Part shown: positions 44,962-54,693 of the stretch, in pieces
Position numbering within the stretch: position 1 is the first letter of the stretch
Layout: each line of letters starts with the position of its first letter
NCBI GenBank assembly: GCA_024742355.1
Contig: JANSYM010000007.1
Span: 1-64,000, forward strand
Length of the DNA stretch: 64,000 nucleotides
From: Hyphomonadaceae bacterium
Lineage (GTDB): Bacteria; Pseudomonadota; Alphaproteobacteria; Caulobacterales; Hyphomonadaceae
Direction: 5' to 3'
The notes under the pieces: model-generated
What the model was told of the DNA's origin: nothing
The model's input: only the letters and a program-made list of their open reading frames with translations
Database searches by the model: none
Translations under genes and position numbers: made by a program

Positions 44962-46860
44962 TCACGCCTCTTCCAGCGCCACCAGGATGTCGCCTTCCGG
45001 CACTTGTGCGCCAAGCTCAGCGCCAACCGCCTCAACCACGCCGTCGCGCGGTGCGGTCAGCGAGTGTTCCATTTTCATCGCTTCCATCACGGCCACGACC
45101 TGACCCTTCTCGACCGTGTCGCCGGCTTTGACATTGACCGCGATGACCTTGCCCGGCATCGGCGCCATCACCGCATCGCCGCCGGCCAGGGCCTCGGCTT
45201 CGGCTTCGAAGTCAGGCACCTCGACGAGGACGCTGTCGCCGCCAGTCGTTACCGCAAAGCGGCGCGGCGACAGGTCGGTGACGAGCGGCATGGAAATGTC
45301 TTCGGCAACCGTGTGTTCGGAGGGATCGAACCAATCAGCATCCTCCCCGACCGCGACAGCGGTTTTGGTCACAGCGGCCCGATTGAGGCGCCAGCCATCG
45401 CGTACCGTCCACGGGTCGCCGGCATCGTCGCCCAGCAGAACGTCAGTGACCGCCATGACCGAGGCATGCTGGTGCGCCTCGGGCGCCTGGCTGAGCGCAT
45501 CGCCCTGCTCGGCGATCCAGTTGACGTGATGGGTGCCGTCAATGAAGGCATCGGCCATGGCGCAGCGGCGCAGGAAGCCGATATTTCCGGGCACACCGAC
45601 CAGCTGCAAATGGGCCAGCGTATCAATCAGATTGTCATTCGCCTGCTCGCGATCCTCGCCCCAGACGACCAGTTTGGCGATCATGGAATCATAGACCGCC
45701 GGCACGCGGTCACCGCTTTCAAAGCCCGCTTCCCAGCGCAGCCAGTCGGCGTCCGTGTCGGCCAGCATGCCGAATTCTTCGATCAGGCCGGCGCCGGGGC
45801 GGAAGCCATCGGACGGGTCTTCGGCGCAGATGCGGGCTTCGATCGAGTGGCCGAGCAGTTTGATATCCTTCTGCTTGGCCGGCAGCTTTTCGCCGCTCGC
45901 CACGCGCAATTGCCAGTCGACCAGGTCCATGCCGGTGACCATTTCCGTCACCGGATGCTCGACCTGCAGGCGGGTGTTCATTTCCAGGAACCAGAACGTG
46001 TCGAGCGCCAGCGGTTTGGCGCCATCGACGATGAACTCGACCGTGCCTGCGCCTTCATAGCCAACCGATTTGGCCAGCTTCACCGCGGCATCGCACATGG
46101 CCTTGCGGACTTTTTCCAGCATGCCTGGCGCCGGGGCTTCCTCGATCACTTTCTGGCGTCGCCGCTGCAAGGAGCAATCGCGCTCGAACAGGTGAACGGC
46201 ATTGCCGTGACTGTCGCCAAACACCTGCACTTCGATATGACGCGGCTGTTCGACCAGCTTTTCCAGCATCACCCGGCCATCGCCAAAGGCGGCTTCGGCT
46301 TCGCGCACGGCGCTTTCCAGTTCGCCCGCGAGTTCGCCGGCTTTCGAGACCAGGCGGATGCCGCGTCCGCCGCCGCCAGCGACGGCCTTGATCAGAAGCG
46401 GGAAACCAATCCGTTCGGCTTCCTTGGTCAGGGTCTTGGCGTCCTGCGCCTCACCGCGATAGCCCGGCAGGACGGGTACGCCCGCCTCTTCGGCAATCGC
46501 CTTGGCGCGGTCTTTCAGGCCCATGGCTTCAATCGTGTCGGCTTTCGGGCCAACCCAGACCAGGCCAGCTTTTTCAACTGCACGGGCAAAGGCGGCATTC
46601 TCGGACAGGAAGCCATAGCCCGGATGAATCGCCTCGGCGCCGACCTCTTTCGCGGCGGCGATGATGCGGTCTGCATCGAGATAACTCTCGGTCGCCGCAG
46701 ACGCCCCGATCCAGACCGCCTCATCGGCCTCGCGGACATGTTTGGCGCGGGCATCTGCATCGGAATAGACGGCAATGCCGCGAATGCCGAGCGCCCGGCA
46801 GGTGCGCATGATCCGACACGCAATTTCTCCACGATTGGCGATCAGAAGCGATGAAATCAT
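44962..46860 (-). CDS. liuD: 3-Methylcrotonyl-CoA carboxylase alpha (biotin carboxylase/BCCP) subunit
   Basis: 632 residues. The N-terminal biotin carboxylase domain (LLIANRGEIACRIMRTCRALGI) has the ATP-grasp signature with GGGGRGIRLV near residue 165 and the EMNTRLQVEHPVTE motif. The C-terminal biotinyl domain has VMEAMKMEHSL, whose middle Lys is biotinylated. It carboxylates 3-methylcrotonyl-CoA in leucine breakdown together with the beta subunit 2.4 kb away. Acetyl- or propionyl-CoA carboxylase alpha would look similar; the choice rests on the nearby beta subunit and LiuC-like hydratase. Confidence 0.9.
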   Translation of the reverse strand: MISSLLIANRGEIACRIMRTCRALGIRGIAVYSDADARAKHVREADEAVWIGASAATESYLDADRIIAAAKEVGAEAIHPGYGFLSENAAFARAVEKAGLVWVGPKADTIEAMGLKDRAKAIAEEAGVPVLPGYRGEAQDAKTLTKEAERIGFPLLIKAVAGGGGRGIRLVSKAGELAGELESAVREAEAAFGDGRVMLEKLVEQPRHIEVQVFGDSHGNAVHLFERDCSLQRRRQKVIEEAPAPGMLEKVRKAMCDAAVKLAKSVGYEGAGTVEFIVDGAKPLALDTFWFLEMNTRLQVEHPVTEMVTGMDLVDWQLRVASGEKLPAKQKDIKLLGHSIEARICAEDPSDGFRPGAGLIEEFGMLADTDADWLRWEAGFESGDRVPAVYDSMIAKLVVWGEDREQANDNLIDTLAHLQLVGVPGNIGFLRRCAMADAFIDGTHHVNWIAEQGDALSQAPEAHQHASVMAVTDVLLGDDAGDPWTVRDGWRLNRAAVTKTAVAVGEDADWFDPSEHTVAEDISMPLVTDLSPRRFAVTTGGDSVLVEVPDFEAEAEALAGGDAVMAPMPGKVIAVNVKAGDTVEKGQVVAVMEAMKMEHSLTAPRDGVVEAVGAELGAQVPEGDILVALEEA

Positions 46861-46965
46861 TAGGCTTCGTCCTTACACGTCTTGATTACTGGCTGGTCAT
46901 AAAACCTTGCCCCGGGCTCCTCTTACCGCCTAAGCTACCTGTGAGGAAAGAGTAAGGGGAAACAA

Positions 46966-47307
46966 ATGGCATATGCATCTGGCGTTCGCCTCAGCAGTCT
47001 GGCGGGGATCATTGGCGCAGGGGTCGGTGGCTATATTGGCTATACGCAAGCGGCCGATGTCAGCGACCTGACGCCGATCAGCGGCGCGCTCATCCTTGGC
47101 GGTGTCGGACTGGTCGCTGGGAGTGCCGGCGCCTTCCTGCTCAAATCGGTGATGCAGTTCGTCATCTATGCGATCATGCTCGGCGTGGTGGTGTTCGTGT
47201 TCCAGAACCAGATCGAGGCGATGACCGGGATAAACCCGTGTGACGCCACGGTAGAGTTCCTGAGGGATCTCGGCTTACCAGTGAGCATGCTGCCCGGGGT
47301 CGAGTGA
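46966..47307 (+). CDS. Small three-helix membrane protein
   Basis: 113 residues with probable membrane segments at about 10-27 (SLAGIIGAGVGGYIGY), 40-60 (ALILGGVGLVAGSAGAFLLK) and 62-80 (MQFVIYAIMLGVVVFVFQNQ). The C-terminal part has a single Cys (INPCDATVEFL). Family not recognised. It is divergent from the carboxylase alpha gene and convergent, one base apart, with the hydratase gene. Confidence 0.75.
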   Translation: MAYASGVRLSSLAGIIGAGVGGYIGYTQAADVSDLTPISGALILGGVGLVAGSAGAFLLKSVMQFVIYAIMLGVVVFVFQNQIEAMTGINPCDATVEFLRDLGLPVSMLPGVE

Positions 47308-47308
47308 C

Positions 47309-48103
47309 CTAGCTCGCCCAGTCGGGTTTGCGTTTCTCCAGGAAGGCTGTCAGCCCCTCCTTGCCTTCATCGCTGGTGCGACGATCGGCAATCCGCTTGG
47401 CCGTCGCCCGGCTGAGCGCAGGGCTGTAGGGCTCACCGGTAAAATCCAGAACCAGATTCTTGGCATCGCGAATAGCGCCCGGCGCTGCGCCCATGGCGAG
47501 GTCAGCAATGTGCTCCTCCATCCCGGCAAGTTCTTCCATGTCGGAGACCACGTACTGAACCAGCCCGATTTTTTCGGCATAGTCTGCATCGAACATTTCC
47601 GCCGTGACAAACAGCGCCTTCGCCCAGCGCGGACCGATGGCGCTGATCACGAAGGGAGAGATCGTCGCCGGGGTCAGACCGAGCCGCACTTCACTGAACC
47701 GGAACTTGGTGCCTTTGACCGCAACCGCGACGTCGCAGGCGGCGACCAGACCGGCGCCGCCACCCATGGCTGCACCTTGCACCAGCGCCAGCGTCATCTG
47801 CGGCAGTTCGGCCAGCTTGCGCAGCATCTCTGCCAGCGCCAGCGCGTCCTGTTCATTATCCTCACGTGTCCAGTGCTGCGCCGCTTTCATCCATTCAAGA
47901 TCGGCCCCGGCCGAGAAACTCTTGCCCGCCCCGCGCAGGATCACCATGCGCAACGTGTCCTGCTCTTCCAGGGTCTCCAGGGCGTCTGTCAGCTCCTCGA
48001 TCACCTGACTGTTAAAGGCATTGTGCCGGTCCGGACGGTTCAGTGTCAGGATCGCAATCCCTTCGCGTGTTGCGTCCAGGGTAATGGTCTCATACTCGCT
48101 CAT
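47309..48103 (-). CDS. liuC: Enoyl-CoA hydratase/isomerase, probable methylglutaconyl-CoA hydratase
   Basis: 264 residues of the crotonase fold: ILTLNRPDRHNAFNSQVIEEL at the N-terminus, oxyanion-hole segments RGAGKSFSAGADLEWM and VQGAAMGGGAGLVAACDVAVAV, and acidic residues in FRFSEVRLGLTPATISPFV. The AGADLxWM and MGGGxG variants are typical of LiuC/AUH-type hydratases. It would act after 3-methylcrotonyl-CoA carboxylase in leucine degradation. Start at 48103 with AGAGG six bases before. Confidence 0.85.
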   Translation of the reverse strand: MSEYETITLDATREGIAILTLNRPDRHNAFNSQVIEELTDALETLEEQDTLRMVILRGAGKSFSAGADLEWMKAAQHWTREDNEQDALALAEMLRKLAELPQMTLALVQGAAMGGGAGLVAACDVAVAVKGTKFRFSEVRLGLTPATISPFVISAIGPRWAKALFVTAEMFDADYAEKIGLVQYVVSDMEELAGMEEHIADLAMGAAPGAIRDAKNLVLDFTGEPYSPALSRATAKRIADRRTSDEGKEGLTAFLEKRKPDWAS

Positions 48104-48172
48104 ATCTGCCTCTCTGCCGCTATCGCCACTGTAACCGCAAATTCGACGACGCGAAGGCCTAATAACCGCGGC

Positions 48173-48207
48173 AAAAAAGAAGCGCCCGCAAATCTTGCGA
48201 GCGCTTC
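48173..48207 (-). terminator. Terminator of the small EF-hand gene
   Basis: GAAGCGC (48179-48185) pairs with GCGCTTC (48201-48207), with an inner CGCAA/TTGCG stem. On the minus strand it runs into TTCTTTTTTG (complement of 48173-48181). It separates the EF-hand gene from the hydratase gene. Confidence 0.82.
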
Positions 48208-48239
48208 CTCGAGAGAATGGAGGTGGTCGAACCGGAGTC

Positions 48240-48545
48240 TTAAGAAGACCGGTCCTTGTCCTTGTCGCCATGCTTTTTCTTCTTGTGAGCCTTCATCGCG
48301 GCTTCGAATTCAGCAAGCGTCAGCTCGCCATCATCGCCCGCGACCTTGGCGAATTTTTCACTGACTTCTTCGGCCGTGTATTTGCCGTCAGCTGTCTTGT
48401 AGGCGACGTATTCTGCTTGCGTGATCACGCCGCTCGCATCCGCATCAATCTTGTTGAAATAGTCGGCTGGAGAGCCGGCATGCGCAACCGCAAACGCACT
48501 TGCGGCAAACAGACCGAACGCACCGGTCAGGAGTTTGGTTTTCAT
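48240..48545 (-). CDS. Small secreted EF-hand protein
   Basis: 101 residues: a signal peptide (MKTKLLTGAFGLFAASAFAVAHA|G), a canonical loop DADASGVITQAE, a degenerate second loop (AGDDGELTLAE) and a very basic/charged tail (KAHKKKKHGDKDKDRSS). Probably periplasmic and Ca2+-binding through one loop. It has its own promoter region with a dyad and its own terminator, so it is monocistronic. Confidence 0.8.
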   Translation of the reverse strand: MKTKLLTGAFGLFAASAFAVAHAGSPADYFNKIDADASGVITQAEYVAYKTADGKYTAEEVSEKFAKVAGDDGELTLAEFEAAMKAHKKKKHGDKDKDRSS

Positions 48546-48599
48546 CGAAAGTTCCTCCCTGGAACAGTTTGAGTGAGCGCCTGTGAAGGGCGGCGCACT

Positions 48600-48631
48600 A
48601 CAGATGTAACAATCTTGCGTGTTACATTTGT
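48600..48631. promoter_or_regulatory. Dyad upstream of the small EF-hand gene
   Basis: ACAGATGTAAC (48600-48610) and GTTACATTTGT (48621-48631) are inverse complements at 10 of 11 positions with a 10-base spacer, 55-86 bases upstream of the EF-hand start. Size and symmetry fit a dimeric regulator's operator; the regulator is unknown. Confidence 0.5.
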
Positions 48632-48718
48632 AGTTACCATTTTGTAATGAATCGAGAATGGCGTGAGACGCCCGATGTTTACAGGCGCCTCAGCCAGTAG
48701 GGACGAAACTGCGCGGCG

Positions 48719-48994
48719 TTACATATCCCCTTCAGAAGACGATTCATGTTTCGCCTTCGCCGCCTCCATTTCCGCTTCCGAGATCATGCCGCTGGCATCT
48801 GTGTCGATTTCAATGAACTTGATCAGGGCGTCCGCTGCGGACATCTCTCCAGAACTCGTCTTCCAACTGACAAACTCGCTTTCGGAAATGAATCCGTCGC
48901 TATTGGCATCCACGGTAGCGAAGGTGACGTCTTCGCCCGCTGAGGCCGTAAAGGCGCAGGTGGCAAGGCCGAGTAGTAGAATGTATCGGGTCAT
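48719..48994 (-). CDS. Small secreted EF-hand protein (two loops)
   Basis: About 91 residues: a signal peptide (MTRYILLLGLATCAFTASA|GED) and two canonical loops, DANSDGFISESE and DTDASGMISEAE. A short charged tail follows (KHESSSEGDM). It is a paralogue-like neighbour of the EF-hand gene 170 bases downstream, with which it shares the ADYF/FIEIDxDASGxI-type second loop. Start at 48994, where the signal peptide begins. Confidence 0.8.
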   Translation of the reverse strand: MTRYILLLGLATCAFTASAGEDVTFATVDANSDGFISESEFVSWKTSSGEMSAADALIKFIEIDTDASGMISEAEMEAAKAKHESSSEGDM

Positions 48995-49234
48995 TGGTTT
49001 GCTCCAGTGTTTCACACCACGACGTGTGGCGAGTAAAAGACTGCCGCCGCCGCGGCGCAAACACCCGTGACGTTTCCGAAACCTGGATGACAGGGCTTTC
49101 ACGACAGAATGGCAGGATTGGCGCGAATGCCCGCCATTAGGGCGCGACTCAGCGGGCGCTACGCGCGCATAACGGGTTACACCTCAGACACCGTGTCGAA
49201 GTTTTAATCGATCGCCATCACGCGATGCAGGAGA

Positions 49235-50842
49235 TTACATCCGGAAGACGCCAAACCCACGCTCATCAAACGGCGCATTCAGGGCCGCCGACAGGGCCAA
49301 TCCGAGCACGCGGCGCGAATCCGCCGGGTCGATAATCCCGTCATCCCAGAGCCGCGCTGTCGAATAGTAAGGCGACCCTTCATGCTCGTACAGGTCACGG
49401 ATCGGCGCCTTGAAGGCTTCTTCTTCATCGGCTGACCAGTCTTCGCCGCGACGCTCCATGCCGTCGCGCTTGACCGTCGCCAGGACCGACGCGGCCTGCT
49501 CGCCGCCCATGACCGAAATCCTCGCATTCGGCCACATGAACATGAAGCGCGGACTATAGGCGCGGCCACACATGCCGTAATTGCCCGCTCCGAAGGATCC
49601 ACCTGTGACCAGCGTCAGTTTCGGCACAGAGGCCGTCGCCACGGCCGTCACCATCTTGGCGCCGTCCTTGGCAATGCCGCCCGCCTCATATTTCGAGCCG
49701 ACCATGAATCCGGTCAGGTTTTGCAGGAAGAGAAGCGGAATGCGGCGCTGATCGGCCAGTTCGATGAAATGCGCCGCCTTTTGCGCGCTCTCACTGAACA
49801 GGATGCCATTATTGGCGAGAATCGCGACCGGCATCCCGTAGAGATGCGCAAAGCCGCAGACCAGGGTGTCGCCGTACAGCTTCTTGAATTCATGGAACTC
49901 GGAGCCATCAACCAGACGTGCGATCACTTCGCGGGCATCATAAGGCTCGCGCACATCCTGCGGGATGAGGCCGTGCAGCTCTGCCGGGTCGTAAAGTGGC
50001 TCTGCCGGGTCCTGAAGGCCGACAGTCTCTGGCTTCGGCAGGTGCAGCGTGCGCACGATCGAGCGGACAATCGCCAGCGCATGGTCATCGCTGGCCGCAT
50101 AATGGTCAGCGACACCGGACTGGCGCGCATGTACATCAGCGCCGCCCAGGTCTTCGGCAGATATCACCTCACCTGTCGCCGCCTTCACCAGCGGCGGCCC
50201 GCCGAGGAAAATCGTGCCTTGCTTGCGCACAATCACGGTCTCGTCCGACATGGCCGGCACATAGGCACCGCCCGCCGTGCACGAGCCCATGACAGAGGCA
50301 ATTTGCGGGATGCCCTTGGCGCTCATATTGGCCTGATTGTAGAAAATCCGTCCGAAATGCTCGCGATCGGGGAAGATTTCCGACTGGTGCGGCAGGTTCG
50401 CCCCGCCACTATCGACCAGATAGATGCAGGGCAGACGGTTCTGCTCGGCAATCTCCTGCGCCCGGAGGTGCTTTTTGACCGTCATCGGATAATAGGTGCC
50501 GCCTTTGACCGTCGCATCATTGCAGACAATCACGCATTCACGGCCTTCGACGCGGCCGATGCCCGCAATCATCCCGGCGCCAGGCGCCTCATTGTCATAC
50601 ATGTCATGGGCGGCGAGCGCGCCGATCTCCAGGAAGGGCGTCGCCGGGTCGAGCAGTTTTTCAACCCGTTCGCGCGGCAGCAGCTTGCCGCGTGACACAT
50701 GCCGTTCGCGCGCCCGTTCGGAGCCGCCTGCGGCCGCACTGACCGTATGTTCTTGCAGCTCAGCCACCAAGGCTTCCATCGCTCTGCGATTGGCCGAATA
50801 AGCCGCACTGGCAACATCAAGCTTGGACTTCAGGACAGGCAT
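49235..50842 (-). CDS. liuB: 3-Methylcrotonyl-CoA carboxylase beta (carboxyltransferase) subunit
   Basis: 535 residues, the usual MccB length. The N-terminal carboxyltransferase half shows [45 protein letters not shown] and [17 protein letters not shown]. The C-terminal half shows [29 protein letters not shown] and [37 protein letters not shown], diagnostic for methylcrotonyl-CoA rather than propionyl-CoA carboxylase. Start at 50842 with GGAGA eight bases before. Confidence 0.95.
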   Translation of the reverse strand: MPVLKSKLDVASAAYSANRRAMEALVAELQEHTVSAAAGGSERARERHVSRGKLLPRERVEKLLDPATPFLEIGALAAHDMYDNEAPGAGMIAGIGRVEGRECVIVCNDATVKGGTYYPMTVKKHLRAQEIAEQNRLPCIYLVDSGGANLPHQSEIFPDREHFGRIFYNQANMSAKGIPQIASVMGSCTAGGAYVPAMSDETVIVRKQGTIFLGGPPLVKAATGEVISAEDLGGADVHARQSGVADHYAASDDHALAIVRSIVRTLHLPKPETVGLQDPAEPLYDPAELHGLIPQDVREPYDAREVIARLVDGSEFHEFKKLYGDTLVCGFAHLYGMPVAILANNGILFSESAQKAAHFIELADQRRIPLLFLQNLTGFMVGSKYEAGGIAKDGAKMVTAVATASVPKLTLVTGGSFGAGNYGMCGRAYSPRFMFMWPNARISVMGGEQAASVLATVKRDGMERRGEDWSADEEEAFKAPIRDLYEHEGSPYYSTARLWDDGIIDPADSRRVLGLALSAALNAPFDERGFGVFRM

Positions 50843-50987
50843 AAAGATTTCTCCGACAACCAATTTTTCAATGCCATAACCGGGCATTCTCGGCCTGTCA
50901 TCCCGGGCTTGTGACCGAATGTCATCAAATCCTTCATGAAATTGCCCCATATTTGCATAGATCCTTCCGAGTGACGGAGACTGAGTA

Positions 50988-52793
50988 ATGCGTATATTTG
51001 GCGGCATGAGTTTGGACGTGGTCCCTGCCCTTGCCTCAATTAAGTTCCTTGAGGATGTCCCGCGCCGCGCTTTGCGGGCGGCGGGCAAGGAAGCGCGTTG
51101 GTTTTCTGTCCCGGCTGGCTGGCCACTTTTTCGCGCCGGCGAAATGTCGGATTCGATCTATTTTGTCCTGTCCGGATCGTTCGGCGCGTTCAAGGCGATG
51201 CGCGATGGCCGCAGCGAGTTCATGGGCCACATCCGCGCTGGCGAGCCGGTCGGTGAAATGGCCATGTTCCAGGGCGGCGTCGACATTGATGGCGATGGCA
51301 CCCCGGACAATGTCCCACATTCTTCTTCCGTCTATGCTCTGCGTGACAGTGAAGTGCTCGAAATCTCACGCGCAGGATTCCAGCGTATCAGTGCGGCCGA
51401 GCCGGATATCCTGAATGCGATGATCCGACTGATCCTGTCGCGGCTCCGCGAGGGCAACCAGCGCAATCGTCGTACCGCGCCAAAAGTGTTCACACTGGTG
51501 GCAACATCGCCGACCATCGATCTTGGCCTGCGCGCAGAATCTCTGCGCGCGTCGCTTGAGAAACTCGGCGTCAAAACCCGGGTCGTGGAAGAAGAGGAAG
51601 GCGACGAGAAACCTTCCGCCTTCTTTGATTCGCTCGAAGCCGAGAATGACATTGTCATCCTGATTTCGACCCTGGGCGACAATGCCTGGTACCGCCTGTC
51701 CATGCGCCAGGCCGATCGGATCTGGGTGGTTGCCCGCGCCGATGCGAAACCATCTTATCCACTCTTCCCGGAAGAGAATTCGCCAGCCCAGTCATTGAAA
51801 CTCGTCGATGTCCTGCTCTTGCACCACGGCGAAGATCGAAAAGCCTGCCGTCCGGCCGACTGGCTCCGCGCCGCAGGTGCTGCACGCGTCTTTCACTGGC
51901 AGGACGTCAATGGCGAGCATTGTGACCGCCTCGCCCGCACCATTGCCGGGCGCAGCGTTGGGGTCGTCTTTTCTGGCGGCGGCGCCCGCGCTTATGCCCA
52001 TATCGGTGTGGTCCGCGCCATGCGCGAGCTTGGCATTCCGATCGATTTTGCCGGCGGCGCCTCCATGGGCGCGGTCGTGGCTGGCTGCGTGGCCATGGGC
52101 TGGGATGATGACGAGATTGATTACCGCATCCGAAAAGGTTTCGTCGAAACCAATCCCCTGGGTGACTGGAACATCCCCGTCGTCGGCATGGTCAAAGGGC
52201 ACCGGGTTGATGCCCGTCTGAAAGAACATTTTGGTGACGCCGAGATTGGCGATCTGGACATGCCCTTCTTCGCTGTGTCCACCAATCTGACCGATGGCGC
52301 CTACCGCGTTCATCGCCGCGGACTTATGCGTAAAGCGCTGCGCGCGACGATCGCGCTTCCGGGTATCCTTCCACCGGTCATCGACGAGGGCGAAGTCCTG
52401 GTCGACGGCGCTGTTCTGAACAATTTCCCGACCGATGTGATGCGTGAATTCCAGCGCGGATTTGTCGTCGGCTGCGACGTTGCCCGCGCGCCCGAAGGTC
52501 TTGACGCATCCGAGTTCGTGAACCCGCCCGGCTTTTTTGGCTGGATCGCCCGTCACGGCTTTTCCAACGCGCCACCCATTGCCGGCCTATTGATGCGATC
52601 TGCGACGGTCAGCGTGAACCCGAATGCCGGGCGTGAACTGGTCGACATCCTGGTTCTGCCAGAGCTCAAGGATATCGAGCTGCGCGACTGGAAAGCCTAT
52701 GACGCTGCAGTCGAAGCCGGATACCAGGCGGCCATGACGGCGCTGAAGGAAAGCGACCTCAAGAGCCAGTGCTGCACGCTGCAAGTGGTGTAG
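50988..52793 (+). CDS. Cyclic-nucleotide-domain patatin-like phospholipase
   Basis: 601 residues in the neuropathy-target-esterase/RssA style. Residues about 15-150 form a cNMP-binding-type beta barrel ([35 protein letters not shown]). Residues about 175-320 form a linker domain with [15 protein letters not shown]. The patatin domain begins at [20 protein letters not shown] with nucleophile Ser in [11 protein letters not shown] and catalytic Asp in [10 protein letters not shown]. The cNMP domain contains a DIDGDGTPD insert (99-107) like a calcium-binding DxDxDG loop. Likely a lysophospholipase under ligand control. GGAG lies ten bases before the ATG. Confidence 0.9.
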   Translation: MRIFGGMSLDVVPALASIKFLEDVPRRALRAAGKEARWFSVPAGWPLFRAGEMSDSIYFVLSGSFGAFKAMRDGRSEFMGHIRAGEPVGEMAMFQGGVDIDGDGTPDNVPHSSSVYALRDSEVLEISRAGFQRISAAEPDILNAMIRLILSRLREGNQRNRRTAPKVFTLVATSPTIDLGLRAESLRASLEKLGVKTRVVEEEEGDEKPSAFFDSLEAENDIVILISTLGDNAWYRLSMRQADRIWVVARADAKPSYPLFPEENSPAQSLKLVDVLLLHHGEDRKACRPADWLRAAGAARVFHWQDVNGEHCDRLARTIAGRSVGVVFSGGGARAYAHIGVVRAMRELGIPIDFAGGASMGAVVAGCVAMGWDDDEIDYRIRKGFVETNPLGDWNIPVVGMVKGHRVDARLKEHFGDAEIGDLDMPFFAVSTNLTDGAYRVHRRGLMRKALRATIALPGILPPVIDEGEVLVDGAVLNNFPTDVMREFQRGFVVGCDVARAPEGLDASEFVNPPGFFGWIARHGFSNAPPIAGLLMRSATVSVNPNAGRELVDILVLPELKDIELRDWKAYDAAVEAGYQAAMTALKESDLKSQCCTLQVV

Positions 52794-53321
52794 CTAGTAC
52801 GACGCCTCTTCGGCAAGATCTTCCAGTTCAAGAACGCGCTTGGCCGTGAGTTCGAGCCTGCAATCGGCGCCGGCAATGCGGCCCAGCGATCCACCTCGGA
52901 ATGTGTCATGTTCGAACCCGCATTTGGCATCGCGCCATGCCAGCCACTGTTCCTGATAGACACGCAGGCGGGGCGCCAATGCGCGAACTGGGTCTTCGAA
53001 TTCATCCTGTTCGGCGTAAGCGACGTCCAGAGCCTTCAACCCCGCAGTCATCCGTGATTCCCAGACTGCAATTTCCGGCGTGAGGCAGGACAACATCTCG
53101 ACAGTCGTCAGCGCGTTGGCGGTGCAAGGCGAAACGGAGATGCCGATACAGCTTGTCCTGTCTCCTTCGCCAAGCGCCGCCTGTTCAAGACAGGACTGGA
53201 CCAATTCTGCAGGGGTCGACACATCAGCATCTTCGGAACTGACTTCACGTTCGTCAGCATACGCCTTTGTCGTCAGCAGCAGGGCTAACAGGATGAGAAA
53301 CGAAATTCCAAAGTTGCGCAC
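52794..53321 (-). CDS. Secreted LprI-like (DUF1311) protein
   Basis: 175 residues: a signal peptide (MRNFGISFLILLALLLTTKAYA|DE) and a C-terminal LprI/DUF1311 domain with its W-R-C pattern (EQWLAWRDAKCGFEHDTFRGGSLGRIAGADCRLELTAKRVLELE). An N-terminal cysteine-containing segment (CLEQAALGEGDRTSC, SPCTANALTTVEMLSC) adds four Cys that may form disulphides. The domain is named after a mycobacterial lysozyme inhibitor; most members are uncharacterised. The neighbour on the same strand is a GH24 lysozyme. Confidence 0.82.
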   Translation of the reverse strand: MRNFGISFLILLALLLTTKAYADEREVSSEDADVSTPAELVQSCLEQAALGEGDRTSCIGISVSPCTANALTTVEMLSCLTPEIAVWESRMTAGLKALDVAYAEQDEFEDPVRALAPRLRVYQEQWLAWRDAKCGFEHDTFRGGSLGRIAGADCRLELTAKRVLELEDLAEEASY

Positions 53322-53400
53322 GAAAAGCCCCCCGGTTGCTTCAGGTCGAGTATTTCCGAGCGTAACGATTTTGCCGACCGTGGCCAGCTGACACGATGCG

Positions 53401-54612
53401 CTAATCGTCCGTGATCAACGTCCTGACAAAGTAATAGGCCATCACGCCAAACAGGATCAGTCCGAGCAGGATGAGGAAGATTGGCAGGAAGATCTCCAAT
53501 CCGTTGCGGAACGCTGGATCGCCACCAACCAGGCCAAACTGTCCGGCGATACCATAGCCGCCCAGGGCCAGTCCGATCAGGGCCAGGATGCCGAATGGCA
53601 GGGCTGCGAAGAAACTTCCAGCGCGGGCTTCGGCTTCCATCGCGTGATTGACCTCGATCGCGCGGTTGATGCTGTCTTGTGAGACCTCAACCTGCTCGAA
53701 GTCGTCGATGACCTCTGGCTCCAGCCGCGGATCATCATCGACTTCGGGCAGTTCGATTTCGCCTGGCTCAAGGAAGGGCGGCGGCGGCAAGTCTTCACGT
53801 TGTGGCCAGACCGATTTCTGGACGCCTTTGGCGCGATCCTCGCCTGCGAGTTCTGAGATGGCGGCAGTAATTTCTTCGGGCGTGGCGCCGTCGGTTGAGA
53901 CGTTCGGGCGGTCATCCTGAGACGCGGTATCGCCGGTCTCGCCAAGAATTCGCACCATTTGCTGGCGCACGGATTCAGCGGCTTCCTCGGTTGCGGTCCG
54001 CGTCGGGGTTTGCGGTTGAGCTTCTTGCTGAGCCGGGGCGTCATCGGCGCCAGGGCGGTGTTCGACCAGAATTTCGCGGGGCTCAGGTGTATAGGCGATC
54101 GCTTCGGATTCATGCAGGGCGCGGTATAGGCGCGACGAGGCCACAGGGGTTCGCCCAGGGGCGTTCAGGAACAGGGACTTCTCTGCTGCCCGGCGACGCA
54201 CCAGCGCATCGACTATCTGCACGCGGCCGCCGATCCTGGCGCGACGCCAATCGTCGAAGGCTTCAGCCGCTTCCAATCGATTGCCGCCATTGATACCGGC
54301 AACAACATCCGAGCTGGCAAAGGCTTTTGGCCCGATATTGAACGCCAGAGAGACCAGCGCATCGAATTCATTCTGAGACATTGGCGCCAGCACGCAGCGC
54401 GTGACATAGCGCTCAACTGGCGGCAGGTCGTATTCCCGCAGGATCGCTTCAGCTTCAGTTTCGCTGACCCGGATACCCTTACGTGCACGGCGCATGTGGC
54501 CGTATCCAATGATCCAGCGACCATTGGGCAATGCTTCTGAGCGTGCGCGAAACCCCTCAAACGCCTTGATGACGTCCAGTCCCGCTTGAGATGTGCGCAT
54601 ATATAATGCCAT
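53401..54612 (-). CDS. GH24 phage-type lysozyme with C-terminal membrane anchors
   Basis: 403 residues. Residues 1-150 form the T4-like lysozyme domain: catalytic Glu in IKAFEGFRAR, the GYGHMRR loop, FDALVSLAFNIGPKAF and RRRAAEKSLFL. A long acidic, Pro/Glu-rich linker (about 165-325) follows. Two membrane helices close the protein (about 340-362 and 372-398, with EIFLPIFLILLGLILFGVMAYYF). No signal peptide is visible, so the enzyme domain's side of the membrane is unclear. Unlike phage endolysins it is membrane-tethered, suggesting a cell-wall remodelling role. Start at 54612 with GGAG seven bases before. Confidence 0.88.
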   Translation of the reverse strand: MALYMRTSQAGLDVIKAFEGFRARSEALPNGRWIIGYGHMRRARKGIRVSETEAEAILREYDLPPVERYVTRCVLAPMSQNEFDALVSLAFNIGPKAFASSDVVAGINGGNRLEAAEAFDDWRRARIGGRVQIVDALVRRRAAEKSLFLNAPGRTPVASSRLYRALHESEAIAYTPEPREILVEHRPGADDAPAQQEAQPQTPTRTATEEAAESVRQQMVRILGETGDTASQDDRPNVSTDGATPEEITAAISELAGEDRAKGVQKSVWPQREDLPPPPFLEPGEIELPEVDDDPRLEPEVIDDFEQVEVSQDSINRAIEVNHAMEAEARAGSFFAALPFGILALIGLALGGYGIAGQFGLVGGDPAFRNGLEIFLPIFLILLGLILFGVMAYYFVRTLITDD

Positions 54613-54693
54613 CACCTGCTCCGGTTTGGGACAGATTATCTATCCGATTGAGGAAGAACTGCAAACTGCGCGCCGCGCCGCAACTGCCCGTTT

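Noticed and set aside
44878-46854. 658-codon plus-strand frame opposite the biotin carboxylase gene
   Set aside because: Shadow of a GC-rich conserved gene; composition (His/Gly/Arg/Asp-rich) and lack of any domain argue against it.
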